DNA of 19,573 nt from Cytophagales bacterium (GCA_027317105.1 DAHVFH010000036.1:1-19573), one strand, 5' to 3'; numbered from the stretch's first letter, positions 1-7,019 are shown. Numbers and translations: made by a program. Notes: generated from the letters alone by a model not told the origin.

Positions 1-190
1 CTTGGATTTCATAAGCAGTCTGAAGCACATTTTTTTTATCAGTGGTAATCATCCAACTCAGCCGAGGTTGTCTTGTTCCAAGACCAAGCGGAGTTATTTG
101 GTTCTCTACTGTTAAGTCCGTGACTTTCAGTTGGGCAAAACAAGTTTGAATCAGGAGAATGGACAGAAATAATAAGATTGATTTTTTCAT
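1..190 (-). CDS. Secreted alpha-L-rhamnosidase, GH78 (5' end only)
   Basis: Only the first 63 codons are in the window; the gene continues past the left edge. The protein starts MKKSILLFLSILLIQTCFAQ, a standard Sec signal peptide (cleavage likely after CFA). The mature start carries LTVENQITPLGLG, then PRLSW (residues 42-46) and LQTAYEI (55-61). This spaced set of motifs is what I know from the N-terminal beta-sandwich domain of bacterial GH78 alpha-L-rhamnosidases, which remove terminal alpha-L-rhamnose from plant pectins and glycosides, here in the periplasm or outside the cell. The catalytic domain is not visible, so activity is inferred from the N-terminus alone. The start is the first ATG before the signal peptide. 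A perfect TAnnTTTG -7 element lies 43 bases upstream. The two GH127-type enzymes at 12862-17369 fit the same plant-polysaccharide theme. Confidence 0.8.
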   Translation of the reverse strand, partial: MKKSILLFLSILLIQTCFAQLKVTDLTVENQITPLGLGTRQPRLSWMITTDKKNVLQTAYEIQ

Positions 191-232
191 AGAGGTAGAT
201 TTGAAGGAAGTAATTTAGTAGCTGACGTAACA

Positions 233-240
233 CAAAACTA
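233..240 (-). promoter_or_regulatory. -7 promoter element of the rhamnosidase gene
   Basis: On the minus strand this reads TAGTTTTG, a full match to the Bacteroidota -7 consensus TAnnTTTG. It lies 43 bases before the rhamnosidase ATG. No TTTG is found 19-21 bases further upstream; that position falls inside the palindromic repeat at 249-345, so the -33 element is either missing or replaced. The match is seen; the function is inferred. Confidence 0.35.
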
Positions 241-248
241 ATCATTTG

Positions 249-345
249 GCGTCATCGCGAGCCTCGGGTAGGGGCGAAGCGATCTCCCATAGAAAGATTG
301 CTTCGCGCAACCTTGCAAGTCCTTCGCAGGTGCTCGCAATGACGT
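249..345. repeat. Imperfect palindromic repeat (dispersed-repeat type)
   Basis: The ends are inverted copies: GCGTCATCGCGAGC at 249-262 and GCTCGCAATGACGT at 332-345, differing by one mispair. An inner pair, CGAAGCGATCT (275-285) and AGATTGCTTCG (295-305), forms a second stem with a 9-base loop. The element is richer in G+C than its flanks and has no open frame of note. Elements beginning GTCATTGCGAG with inner GAAGCAATCT motifs occur in many copies in some bacterial genomes, as I recall them. It probably is such a miniature repeat, but the copy number cannot be counted from one window. Confidence 0.7.
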
Positions 346-648
346 TTATTATTTTGTGCAAGTCAAGTTAATAAAAGGCGATGTACAAAAAAACAGAAAC
401 TATTTGTCGTACAATTTTATTTGTGAATATCGGTTCAAAGGTAACTTTGGTAAAAACCTTTTTATGTGACAGAAACTAAGCCTGATCGCCTAGTTGTAAA
501 TTCATTTTGGGAATTGGGTGAGAATGATAATTTGAAGTAGTAGCTCTAAACTGGCGATGTAAGTTTAACGTACAGACGATTATTTCTTAATTTTATTGGC
601 GTATGCAACCTAGCTAGCGGGTCTACTAATTGTTTTGGTAACGATTTT
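346..648. other. Gene-poor AT-rich intergenic region
   Basis: No convincing coding frame lies on either strand here. The region holds one good promoter match on the plus strand (420-449) and a weak hairpin, AAAGGT (437-442) pairing with ACCTTT (456-461). Otherwise I see nothing. Confidence 0.6.
420..449 (+). promoter_or_regulatory. Bacteroidota-type promoter upstream of the 649 gene
   Basis: TTTG (420-423), an 18-base spacer and TAACTTTG (442-449) match the -33/-7 pattern TTTG-N19-21-TAnnTTTG, with all fixed bases present and a spacer one base short. Transcription would start near 456, giving a leader of about 190 bases before the ATG at 649. The match is seen; its use is inferred. Confidence 0.4.
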
Positions 649-942
649 ATGAAAAGATGTTTTAATTATAATTGTTTATTATTTATTCTTGGATTTGGCT
701 TGTGCACAAACAAGGTTCATGCAACTTCGCAACAGCCTGATATTATAATTTACAAAGGAAAGAAATATCCCCTTTATACAAACCCGATGGAAAGCTACTT
801 CCGAATGTTTCCAAACAAAAAACCAAAGACTTCTGGAATATCCACAAACAATTGGCGAGGATACGCACAAGCGAGACGCTTGCACCAGATAGGGTTGTTC
901 TATGTCAAAACAGTAACTTTAGCTCATGAGCAGGCAATATAA
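649..942 (+). pseudogene. Truncated secreted protein of unknown function
   Basis: The frame encodes 97 residues with a signal peptide (hydrophobic 9-19, cleavage probably after VHA at 24-26). The mature start, PDIIIYKGKKYPLYTNPMES (30-49), and the STNNWRGY motif (65-72) resemble the N-terminus of longer secreted Bacteroidota proteins of unknown function, which as I recall continue after WRGY with a beta-rich domain. Here the resemblance stops at WRGY. The last 25 residues are encoded by a stretch with a short hairpin, CAAGCG-AGA-CGCTTG (868-882), and a motif repeated near 1017-1035. I infer that the 3' part was lost by a rearrangement at the repeat. It could also be an intact small protein. 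No function is proposed. Confidence 0.45.
866..888 (+). repeat. Short direct repeat, copy 1 (with hairpin)
   Basis: CACAAG followed by AGACGCTTGCACCAG recurs, without an inner CG and with one substitution, at 1017-1035 as CACAAGACGCTTGCGCCAG. Copy 1 contains a perfect 6-bp hairpin with a 3-base loop (868-882). The two copies bracket the end of the truncated 649 gene. Confidence 0.5.
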
Positions 943-1016
943 ATTTGGTTGATTATTGGTAAAGCAGCACAGGGATTTTAGCGCAGGCAGAGGTTATATA
1001 TTATAGTATGAGAGGA

Positions 1017-1035
1017 CACAAGACGCTTGCGCCAG
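1017..1035 (+). repeat. Short direct repeat, copy 2
   Basis: CACAAGACGCTTGCGCCAG, the partner of the copy at 866-888. It ends 26 bases before the ATG of the beta-barrel gene at 1062. Confidence 0.5.
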
Positions 1036-1061
1036 CTAGCGTTTTAACAACATGGCAAAAA

Positions 1062-1783
1062 ATGAAAACAAAATTCGTATTCATGCTGATCTTGTCCTCT
1101 TCCAGTTTGGTGACTGCGCAAAATGCTGGTGCCTTACAAAAAAAACTGGGAATAAATTTGGGGTGATCGTTAAATGGTCACCCGCCACATTGCTAACACC
1201 ACAAACACCGACTGGACAACTCGGTGTAGAGTTATTGCCACCTTCGTTCAACAAACATGGGTTGAGCATTGAATTTGATTATGGGTTTCGGTGTGCTGTT
1301 ATTAATAATTTTTATCCTCAAGAATTTTTGGGGTCCGAAATTGATCCGAAAAATTTTTATAGCAAACACTATTCCAAATACCATATGGAACTTCGAAAAT
1401 ATTTCAGGCCTGCCCATAAAAAGTTCTCTTTTTATATGGCAGTTGAAGCGTTATTTATTCCATATACCTATAGCATAAAAGATGGTTGGTACAGAGCAAC
1501 AACAGGAGTGCCATACACATTTGACTTTGCCCATGCCAGCAAAAGTATTAAAGCAGGAGATGTAAAATTTGGGTTTGTTGTAAAATTAAAACTTCCGATT
1601 ACTATAGAAGGGTTTGTTGGTGTTGGACTGCGAAAGGTTGACCGGTATTATTCTGTTTTTACGAATAGGCAAATAGCGACATTAAGTAGCAAAGAAGATA
1701 ATCCACCACTTGAAGGAGAAAGTATTGCCGCTCATTTAGCTCTAGGTATAAGGGTTGGTTATCGATTTCAATTTCAATGGTAA
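1062..1783 (+). pseudogene. Outer-membrane beta-barrel protein, frame-shifted near the N-terminus
   Basis: Two frames complement each other. From ATG 1062 the frame gives a clear signal peptide, MKTKFVFMLILSSSSLVTAQ, then runs to a TGA at 1164-1166. The frame that is open from 1052 to 1783 lacks a signal peptide but carries the body: KWSPATLLTPQTPTGQLGVE, then alternating amphipathic strands and a closing GIRVGYRFQFQW, a C-terminal aromatic pattern typical of barrels. Restoring one base, in A8 at 1138-1145 or G4 at 1160-1163, joins them into a secreted protein of about 240 residues. It resembles small Bacteroidota outer-membrane proteins of the DUF3575 kind, though I cannot assign the family firmly. 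Either the gene is decaying or the assembly lost a base. No partner gene is adjacent. Confidence 0.65.
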
Positions 1784-1891
1784 GCGCCTAACAGAAATGT
1801 GCGTCTCACTCCTTGATTTGTGTCCTCACAATCCAATTAAGAGCCGTCAGTACTTTCGAACTGATAAATCCATTCTACCTACTGTGTTACT

Positions 1892-3190
1892 TCAATAAAG
1901 CGTCTGGTCAAATTTATAATTTTTAAAACGGTCGAAGGCGGCCTTGCTAATGGCTTCGCGATGGTTAGGATGCGCAATGGCTATAAGCGCTTCGGCACGC
2001 TGCCGCATATTTTTGCCGTAAAGATTGGCCACACCATACTCCGTCACGATGTAATGGGCATGAGCCCTGGTCGTCACCACTCCGGCACCGGGTTTTAGCA
2101 TGGGCACAATGCGGGATACACCTTTGGTGGTAGTAGAAGGTAATGCGATAATTGGTTTGCCACCTTCAGATAAAGCAGCGCCCCTCATGTAGTCGATCTG
2201 GCCGCCCACGCCTGAATATTGAAATGTGCCAATGGAATCGGAACATACCTGCCCGGTAATATCCACTTCGATGGCACTGTTGATGGCAGTCATTTTTGGG
2301 TTTGTGCGGATGATCGCAGCATCGTTGACATAGTCGATATTCAACATAACCACTGCAGGATTATCATCTACAAAATCGTATAGCTTGCGGCTGCCTAACA
2401 TAAACCCAGCCGCAATTTTGCCCCTATATTTTTTCTTGTGTTGATTGGTGATGGCTCCTTTTTCAAAGAGATGCAACACGCCATCAGAAAACATTTCGGT
2501 GTGAATGCCCAGTTCTTTGTGGTTGCCCAACGAAGCCAGGACGGCATCGGGTATAGAGCCAATCCCAGCTTGTATCGTGGAGCCATCTTCAATCAATTCC
2601 GCACAATGCACACCAATGCGCATGGCGATTTCAGAAATATTTTGTCCGTACTGAATTTCTGGCAGTTCTTGCTCGTGGTACACAAGGGCATCAAAACAAT
2701 CTATTTTTAAAATCCCGTCACCCATCGTTCTAGGCATCCGTGGATTGACTTGGGCGATAACGTATTTTGCTGTTTTCACAGCAGTAGCGGCTACGTCCAC
2801 GGAAACGCCCAACGAACAATAGCCATGGCGGTCGGGAGGGGAGACGTGAACCAATGCTACATCGAGGGGAAGAATATTTCTTCTAAATAGATTTGGTATC
2901 TCGCTCAGAAAGACCGGGATGTAATCGCCCCGACCATCGTTGACAGCCTCGCGCACATTTTGGGAAACAAAGAGTGAATTCACCCTGAAATTTTCTTTGT
3001 ATTTTTTATCTGTAAAAAGGGCTTCGCCTTGAAGGCTGGTGCTTACCAACTCTACATCAAAAAGTTCGGAAGCCCGTTCTACCATTTTTTCTAACAAATA
3101 AATGGGTGAGGCAGCGCCCCCATGCACAAAGACGCGATCTCCGGATTTGATAACTTTTAGCGCCTCTTCTGCAGTGATGTATTTTTCCAT
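1892..3190 (-). CDS. Acetyl-CoA hydrolase/transferase family protein (4-hydroxybutyrate CoA-transferase-like)
   Basis: This 432-residue cytoplasmic enzyme is full length for class I CoA-transferases of the acetyl-CoA hydrolase family, which move CoA between short acyl groups and acetate or succinate through a glutamyl-CoA thioester. The N-terminal domain covers about 1-190 and the C-terminal domain about 200-430. The catalytic glutamate is probably E232 in HTEMFSDGV. The CoA-site glycine loop GVGGQIDYMRGA lies at 327-338, and PSTTTKG.SRIVP at 351-363 is also a family signature. The best guess is 4-hydroxybutyrate or acetate/succinate CoA-transferase; the substrate cannot be settled from the sequence. 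It diverges from the alpha-glucan phosphorylase across 231 bases and appears to be a single-gene unit. It starts at ATG 3190, 22 bases from a promoter match. Confidence 0.9.
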   Translation of the reverse strand: MEKYITAEEALKVIKSGDRVFVHGGAASPIYLLEKMVERASELFDVELVSTSLQGEALFTDKKYKENFRVNSLFVSQNVREAVNDGRGDYIPVFLSEIPNLFRRNILPLDVALVHVSPPDRHGYCSLGVSVDVAATAVKTAKYVIAQVNPRMPRTMGDGILKIDCFDALVYHEQELPEIQYGQNISEIAMRIGVHCAELIEDGSTIQAGIGSIPDAVLASLGNHKELGIHTEMFSDGVLHLFEKGAITNQHKKKYRGKIAAGFMLGSRKLYDFVDDNPAVVMLNIDYVNDAAIIRTNPKMTAINSAIEVDITGQVCSDSIGTFQYSGVGGQIDYMRGAALSEGGKPIIALPSTTTKGVSRIVPMLKPGAGVVTTRAHAHYIVTEYGVANLYGKNMRQRAEALIAIAHPNHREAISKAAFDRFKNYKFDQTLY

Positions 3191-3211
3191 AGTCGTAGTT
3201 TGTTAATCGGC

Positions 3212-3241
3212 CAAAATTAAGCGCAAGGGATTCGCCACAAG
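3212..3241 (-). promoter_or_regulatory. Promoter of the CoA-transferase gene
   Basis: Read on the minus strand, CTTG (3241-3238), an 18-base spacer and TAATTTTG (3219-3212) match the Bacteroidota promoter pattern: the -7 element is perfect and -33 has one mismatch. The predicted start near 3205 leaves a leader of about 15 bases. Confidence 0.45.
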
Positions 3242-3269
3242 GTGAAATTACTCATCGTCAACAGTGATT

Positions 3270-3301
3270 TTTGTCAGGTTTGTTAATCACGGCTTATTTT
3301 G
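3270..3301 (+). promoter_or_regulatory. Promoter of the alpha-glucan phosphorylase gene
   Basis: TTTG (3270-3273), a 20-base spacer and TTATTTTG (3294-3301; one mismatch to TAnnTTTG) fit the Bacteroidota promoter pattern. The start would be near 3308, leaving an AT-rich leader of about 110 bases. Confidence 0.4.
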
Positions 3302-3331
3302 GAAAGAAAATCCTCCCTTTAAGTTATATTT

Positions 3332-3347
3332 GATAATCGCTATTATC
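3332..3347. promoter_or_regulatory. Palindrome in the phosphorylase leader, possible operator
   Basis: GATAAT-CGCT-ATTATC is a perfect inverted repeat with 6-base arms. It lies just after the predicted start of the phosphorylase transcript, where a repressor could act. In DNA this AT-rich such a palindrome may also be chance. No regulator gene is adjacent. Confidence 0.25.
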
Positions 3348-3421
3348 TTTTATCTAAAGAATTTTTAATACTTTATAAAAAATCATTTCTATTTTACCCA
3401 TTTTAATATCAATCACATCCT

Positions 3422-5047
3422 ATGGCAAAAAAATCCAAGTTACCCCATGTCGCTTATTTCTGTATGGAATATGCACTCCAAAATGATTTCAAAATGTATG
3501 CGGGAGGACTCGGTATTCTCGCGGGAGATTACCTCAAAGGAGCGAAAGATCACAAATACCCAATCGTAGGCATTGGTATCAAGTGGAAGCAAGGGTACAC
3601 TGACCAGCGCATCACATCAGAGGGAAAAGCGTTGGACACCTTTCCAATTTATAAGTATGAATTTTTAAAAGATACGGGAGTTACGGTCTCCGTGACCATT
3701 CGCAAAAGGGAAGTGAAATGTAAAGTGTGGCTTTGCAAGCAATTTGGAAACGTGCCCTTATACCTGCTCGACACCGATGTGCCAGGAAATGAGGATGGGT
3801 GGATTACCGGACAACTCTATGGATGGTTTGGTGAAGAGCGAATTGCGCAGGAGATGGTTTTGGGTATTGGTGGCGTTAAGGCATTACGGGCATTGGGAAT
3901 TCAAACAGATGTCTATCATTTTAACGAGGGGCATGCGTTGTTTGCCGGATTTGAATTGGTGCGCGAAAAAATGGCAGGAGGGAAGAATTTTCAAGAGGCT
4001 GTGGCGGCCACAAAAAATGAAATCGTTTTTACTACCCACACGCCAGTGGTGCAAGGAAACGAATCACATTATATTGATCGGTTGATGTATATGGGGGCCG
4101 ACAACGGAAGCTTTACGCGTAAGCAACTAGAATCTTTGGGTGGATCGCCATTTAATATGACGGTAGGTGCGTTACTGTTGTCGCGCAAGTCGAACGCGGT
4201 GGCCAAACTGCATGCGAAGACGGCTAATAAAATGTGGAAAAATGTAAAAGGCCGCTCGGAAATCGTAGCCATTACCAATGCCATTCACAGGCCAACTTGG
4301 GTTGATGAACGCATGGTGAAAGCAGCCGAGTCGGGTGGAGACCTGATGAAGCTCCATGCCCAAAACAAAAAAAAGCTAATCGACTTTGTGAAGAAACGCA
4401 CAGGTACCAAACTGAATCCTGATGCCTTGTTGATCGGATTCTCTCGAAGAGCTGTTCCTTATAAAAGAAGCGATTTGATTTTTAGCAAAAGATCAAAAGT
4501 CCATGACCTCTTTAAGTCGGGAAAACTGCAAATCATTTTTTCCGGTAAAGCGCATCCGCTTGACGACCGAGGAAAAGAAATTGTAGCCAATATTGTGGCC
4601 ATGACGAAAGAATATCCCAACTCGGTGGTATTTCTTGAAAACTACGACATGAACATTGGTGCGGCCTTAGTGCGTGGCACGGATGTGTGGCTGAATAACC
4701 CGAGAAGGCCCCAGGAAGCCAGTGGTACTTCGGGGATGAAAGCCGCCATGAATGGTGTGTTGAATTTGAGTATCTTAGATGGCTGGTGGCCAGAAGTTTG
4801 TGAGCACGGAGTTAATGGATGGCAGATAGGTGATGGCTACCAAAATAGGGATGAAAAACTGCTCGATGCGCATGATCAAAAAGCCCTTTTTAAGGTTTTG
4901 CTTGAGGAAGTTATTCCTTGCTATTACAAGCAACCTAAGCGTTGGACCGAAATGATGAAGCAAAGTATCCTCAATACTAAGGATGAGTTTGCTGTAAAGC
5001 GAATGCTTGAAGAATATTATTCAGCGCTTTATCTTACCCCTGAATAG
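3422..5047 (+). CDS. glgP: Alpha-glucan (maltodextrin/glycogen) phosphorylase, short GT35 form
   Basis: The enzyme cleaves alpha-1,4-glucans with phosphate to release glucose 1-phosphate, in the cytoplasm, with pyridoxal phosphate. It has 541 residues, the short form of the family, against about 800 for the classical enzymes. Visible family motifs in order are YFCMEYAL (12-19), YAGGLGILAGDYLK (26-39), YHFNEGHALF (165-174), THTPV (205-209), RR..PYKRSDL (342-352), IFSGKAHPLDDRGKEI (372-387) and EASGTSGMKAAMNG (432-445). K440 is the expected pyridoxal-phosphate lysine. The start MAKKSKLPHVAYF is a normal family N-terminus. No other glycogen gene lies in the window. The gene ends in a strong terminator shared with the convergent lipoprotein gene. 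The symbol names the family; a maltodextrin preference is possible. Confidence 0.93.
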   Translation: MAKKSKLPHVAYFCMEYALQNDFKMYAGGLGILAGDYLKGAKDHKYPIVGIGIKWKQGYTDQRITSEGKALDTFPIYKYEFLKDTGVTVSVTIRKREVKCKVWLCKQFGNVPLYLLDTDVPGNEDGWITGQLYGWFGEERIAQEMVLGIGGVKALRALGIQTDVYHFNEGHALFAGFELVREKMAGGKNFQEAVAATKNEIVFTTHTPVVQGNESHYIDRLMYMGADNGSFTRKQLESLGGSPFNMTVGALLLSRKSNAVAKLHAKTANKMWKNVKGRSEIVAITNAIHRPTWVDERMVKAAESGGDLMKLHAQNKKKLIDFVKKRTGTKLNPDALLIGFSRRAVPYKRSDLIFSKRSKVHDLFKSGKLQIIFSGKAHPLDDRGKEIVANIVAMTKEYPNSVVFLENYDMNIGAALVRGTDVWLNNPRRPQEASGTSGMKAAMNGVLNLSILDGWWPEVCEHGVNGWQIGDGYQNRDEKLLDAHDQKALFKVLLEEVIPCYYKQPKRWTEMMKQSILNTKDEFAVKRMLEEYYSALYLTPE

Positions 5048-5065
5048 TTAGCAAAATTGAGAATT

Positions 5066-5105
5066 AAAATAAGGGCAGCTAGCAACAACTGGCTGCCCTT
5101 ATTTT
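5066..5105. terminator. Bidirectional rho-independent terminator
   Basis: AAAATAAGGGCAGC (5066-5079) pairs perfectly with GCTGCCCTTATTTT (5092-5105) around a 12-base loop. The stem is G+C-rich at the loop side and has A and T runs outside, so it can end transcription both from the phosphorylase gene on the plus strand and from the lipoprotein gene, whose stop codon is at 5111, on the minus strand. Confidence 0.9.
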
Positions 5106-5110
5106 GGGGT

Positions 5111-5275
5111 TTAGTTCGCTTTTACTGAATCTTGTGGAGCGGTGGTAACGGTTGAATCAGCCTTTACAACAGTAGAGTCAGCTTTTACTTCGTCCTGGGA
5201 TTCAGCTTTTTTTCCGCTGCAAGATGCCATAAACAATGATGCTACTGCAAAAAGAACTACAATTTTGTTTTTCAT
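5111..5275 (-). CDS. Small lipoprotein, 54 residues
   Basis: The frame begins MKNKIVVLFAVASLFMASCS and ends at TAA 5113-5111. It has a charged start, a hydrophobic core (5-17) and a lipobox-like MASC with C19 as the expected lipidated cysteine. The mature part is about 35 residues, hydrophilic and low in complexity, with VKADSTV at 30-36 and again at 37-43 (one changed first residue would not alter the repeat). Small threonine/serine/alanine-rich lipoproteins of this kind are common in Bacteroidota and have no known role. It converges on the phosphorylase gene and diverges from the sigma-factor gene, so its promoter shares 5276-5394 with that of the sigma gene. That makes it a possible member of the sigma factor's regulon, but this is only inference. 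Confidence 0.75.
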   Translation of the reverse strand: MKNKIVVLFAVASLFMASCSGKKAESQDEVKADSTVVKADSTVTTAPQDSVKAN

Positions 5276-5315
5276 AATGAATTTAGGTTAAAATTTGCCC
5301 TTTATCAGAAAATGT

Positions 5316-5358
5316 CCTTTGGGTAACCCATCAAAAAAATATTTTTACCTTGGGTTAC
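5316..5358 (+). promoter_or_regulatory. Repeated GGGTAAC motif upstream of the ECF sigma gene
   Basis: TGGGTAACCCA (5320-5330) is a perfect 11-base palindrome. A related motif recurs 32 bases on: CCTTTGGGTAAC at 5316-5327 against CCTTGGGTTAC at 5348-5358. Both lie between the divergent lipoprotein and sigma genes, within 80 bases of the sigma start. ECF sigma factors often drive their own genes, so these could be the recognition elements, or a binding site for another regulator. The repeats are seen; the role is inferred. Confidence 0.35.
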
Positions 5359-5394
5359 TTTGATCTGCCCATTTTATTAAGACTGCAGCCGATT

Positions 5395-5943
5395 ATGCCC
5401 TATTTAGATGAACCCCAGGTTACCGAATTGAGAAAGAAAAATCCGGCTGCATTAAAGCAGTTGTATAAAGCGCACTATCCGATGGTATTGAACCTTGTAC
5501 TTACCAATAATGGCAGCGAACAAGAGGCGAAAGACGTTTATCAGGAGGCGATCATTCATTTTTACGAACGCCTGCAACAGGCAGAGTTTGAACTTACTTG
5601 CCAAATCAAAACCTATCTGTATGCGGTGAGTAGACGGCTGTGGCTGAAGCGCTTAGCCGAAAATAAAAAACAAGTGCGTATTGAAGAAGAAGGTCACTTT
5701 GCCAATATTGATGACGAGATGGATGATTTTGAAAGCAAAGAGCAAAACTTTCAGACGATGGATAAGGCGCTCCTCAAATTAGGAGAACCATGCCGGACCC
5801 TCGTTGAGGATTACTACCTCCGAAACTTGACCATGGATGCCATCACCGAGAAATTTGGTTACACGAATACAGACAATACAAAGAATCAAAAATATAAATG
5901 CCTTCAACGATTGAAACGGATTTTTTTTGAAGGCGCCAAATAA
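5395..5943 (+). CDS. ECF-type RNA polymerase sigma factor (sigma-70 family)
   Basis: From ATG 5395 the protein has 182 residues, usual for ECF sigma factors. Region 2 covers about 22-90, with YKAHYPMVLNLVLTNNGSEQ and then EAKDVYQEAIIHFYERL, the core-binding and -10 recognition helices. Region 4 covers about 118-175: LGEPCRTLVEDYYLRNLTMD is followed by a helix-turn-helix ending in YKCLQRLKR. An upstream TTG at 5350 keeps the frame open, but it would add 15 residues that do not look like the family and would run into the GGGTTAC motif, so ATG 5395 is preferred. The next gene starts 8 bases after the stop and encodes an anti-sigma-like domain fused to a protease, so the two are almost certainly co-transcribed and the second probably controls the first. 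Confidence 0.9.
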   Translation: MPYLDEPQVTELRKKNPAALKQLYKAHYPMVLNLVLTNNGSEQEAKDVYQEAIIHFYERLQQAEFELTCQIKTYLYAVSRRLWLKRLAENKKQVRIEEEGHFANIDDEMDDFESKEQNFQTMDKALLKLGEPCRTLVEDYYLRNLTMDAITEKFGYTNTDNTKNQKYKCLQRLKRIFFEGAK

Positions 5944-5951
5944 ATAATTTT

Positions 5952-7019
5952 ATGAACCCTGAAGAATTAGAATTAATTGACAGCTTTCTCTTGGGCCTAT
6001 TGAGCCAGGAGAAGCAATCTTTGGTTGAGGAGAAAATGAAAAACGATCCTTCCTTTCGTTTACGGGTAGAAGAGCACCAATCCTTTTTAAAATCGCTAAA
6101 AGAATATGATGATCACAAGACACTGAAAATGACCCTGAATGAAATTCAAATGGGAGCGGATATTTCAAGCAATAGAAAATCTTTTTCTATGCGAATGCTT
6201 TGGCCTACTGTTGGCATTGCGGCTTCTGTTGCATTGTTGTGTGCGGTCGGTACGCTCTTTTTGGCGCGATGGTTTGATCAGGAACACTCAACGAATTATC
6301 TGGAACTTCGTAAGAATGTCGAACGGTTAAAGAAATCGCAAAGCCAAATTCTTGAGAATATAAAGAAAGAGAATAATAAAAAGGATTATGCCCCTGAAAA
6401 TTACAGTGGCTCTGGATTTCTCATTTCTTCCAATGGCTATGTGGTGACCAGCTATCACGTGGTGAAGGCAGCCGACTCGGTTTATATTGAAAATGAAAAA
6501 TTCGGAAAGCTTAAAACTTCCGTTGTGTATTCCAGTCCGGAAAATGACATTTCCTTGTTGATGATTTTGGATGATAAATTCCAGGCTACTCGCCCGATCG
6601 CATGTGCCATTCGGGGCAAAGAAGCTGACATTGGAGAAGGCGTTTATACCCTTGGCTTTCCGAGGGAAGAAATTGTGTATGGCGAAGGTAGTATCAGTGC
6701 GTCAACGGGCTATCAACAGAACGAAAACGCCTATCAGGTTTCAGTACCTGTGAACCCCGGTAACAGCGGTGGCCCTTTGATTGATCAACAGGGCTCTTTG
6801 ATCGGAATTGTTAACGGAGTTCAAACACAAACCCGGGGGGCGGCCTTTGCCATTAAATCGGAAACGCTTTTAGAAACACTAAAAAATATACCAACTGATT
6901 CGCTTAATCGCCCTCTAAAAATTACAACGCAAAACCAGTTGGCTGGAATGAGTCGGGTCAATCAAGTGAAGCGGTGGAGAGACCTTGTCTTTATTGTAAA
7001 AGTGTTTAATGCAAAATGA
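5952..7019 (+). CDS. Membrane protein: anti-sigma-like N-domain fused to a trypsin-like serine protease
   Basis: The protein has 355 residues. Residues 1-50 (IDSFLLGLLSQEKQSLVEEK at 9-28, then DPSFRLRVEEH) have the helical pattern of the short cytoplasmic domain of Bacteroidota anti-sigma factors. A single membrane segment lies at about 84-106, followed by a charged helical stretch (115-142) that could be a coiled coil. From about 150 it is a trypsin-like (DegP/HtrA-type) protease: GSGFLISSNGYVVTSYHVV with H169, ENDISLL with D199, and NPGNSGGPLID with S272, so the catalytic triad is complete. The protease would face the periplasm. No PDZ domain is visible. The tail (LAGMSRVNQVKRWRDLVFIV, 330-349) is conserved-looking and of unknown role. 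It probably holds the sigma factor at the membrane and releases it on envelope stress. The fusion is seen; the mechanism is inferred. Confidence 0.85.
   Translation: MNPEELELIDSFLLGLLSQEKQSLVEEKMKNDPSFRLRVEEHQSFLKSLKEYDDHKTLKMTLNEIQMGADISSNRKSFSMRMLWPTVGIAASVALLCAVGTLFLARWFDQEHSTNYLELRKNVERLKKSQSQILENIKKENNKKDYAPENYSGSGFLISSNGYVVTSYHVVKAADSVYIENEKFGKLKTSVVYSSPENDISLLMILDDKFQATRPIACAIRGKEADIGEGVYTLGFPREEIVYGEGSISASTGYQQNENAYQVSVPVNPGNSGGPLIDQQGSLIGIVNGVQTQTRGAAFAIKSETLLETLKNIPTDSLNRPLKITTQNQLAGMSRVNQVKRWRDLVFIVKVFNAK

Noticed and set aside
39..245. Minus-strand open frame of 68 codons overlapping the left-edge gene
   Set aside because: It is out of frame with the rhamnosidase start at 190, which has a signal peptide and family motifs; this frame is a shadow.
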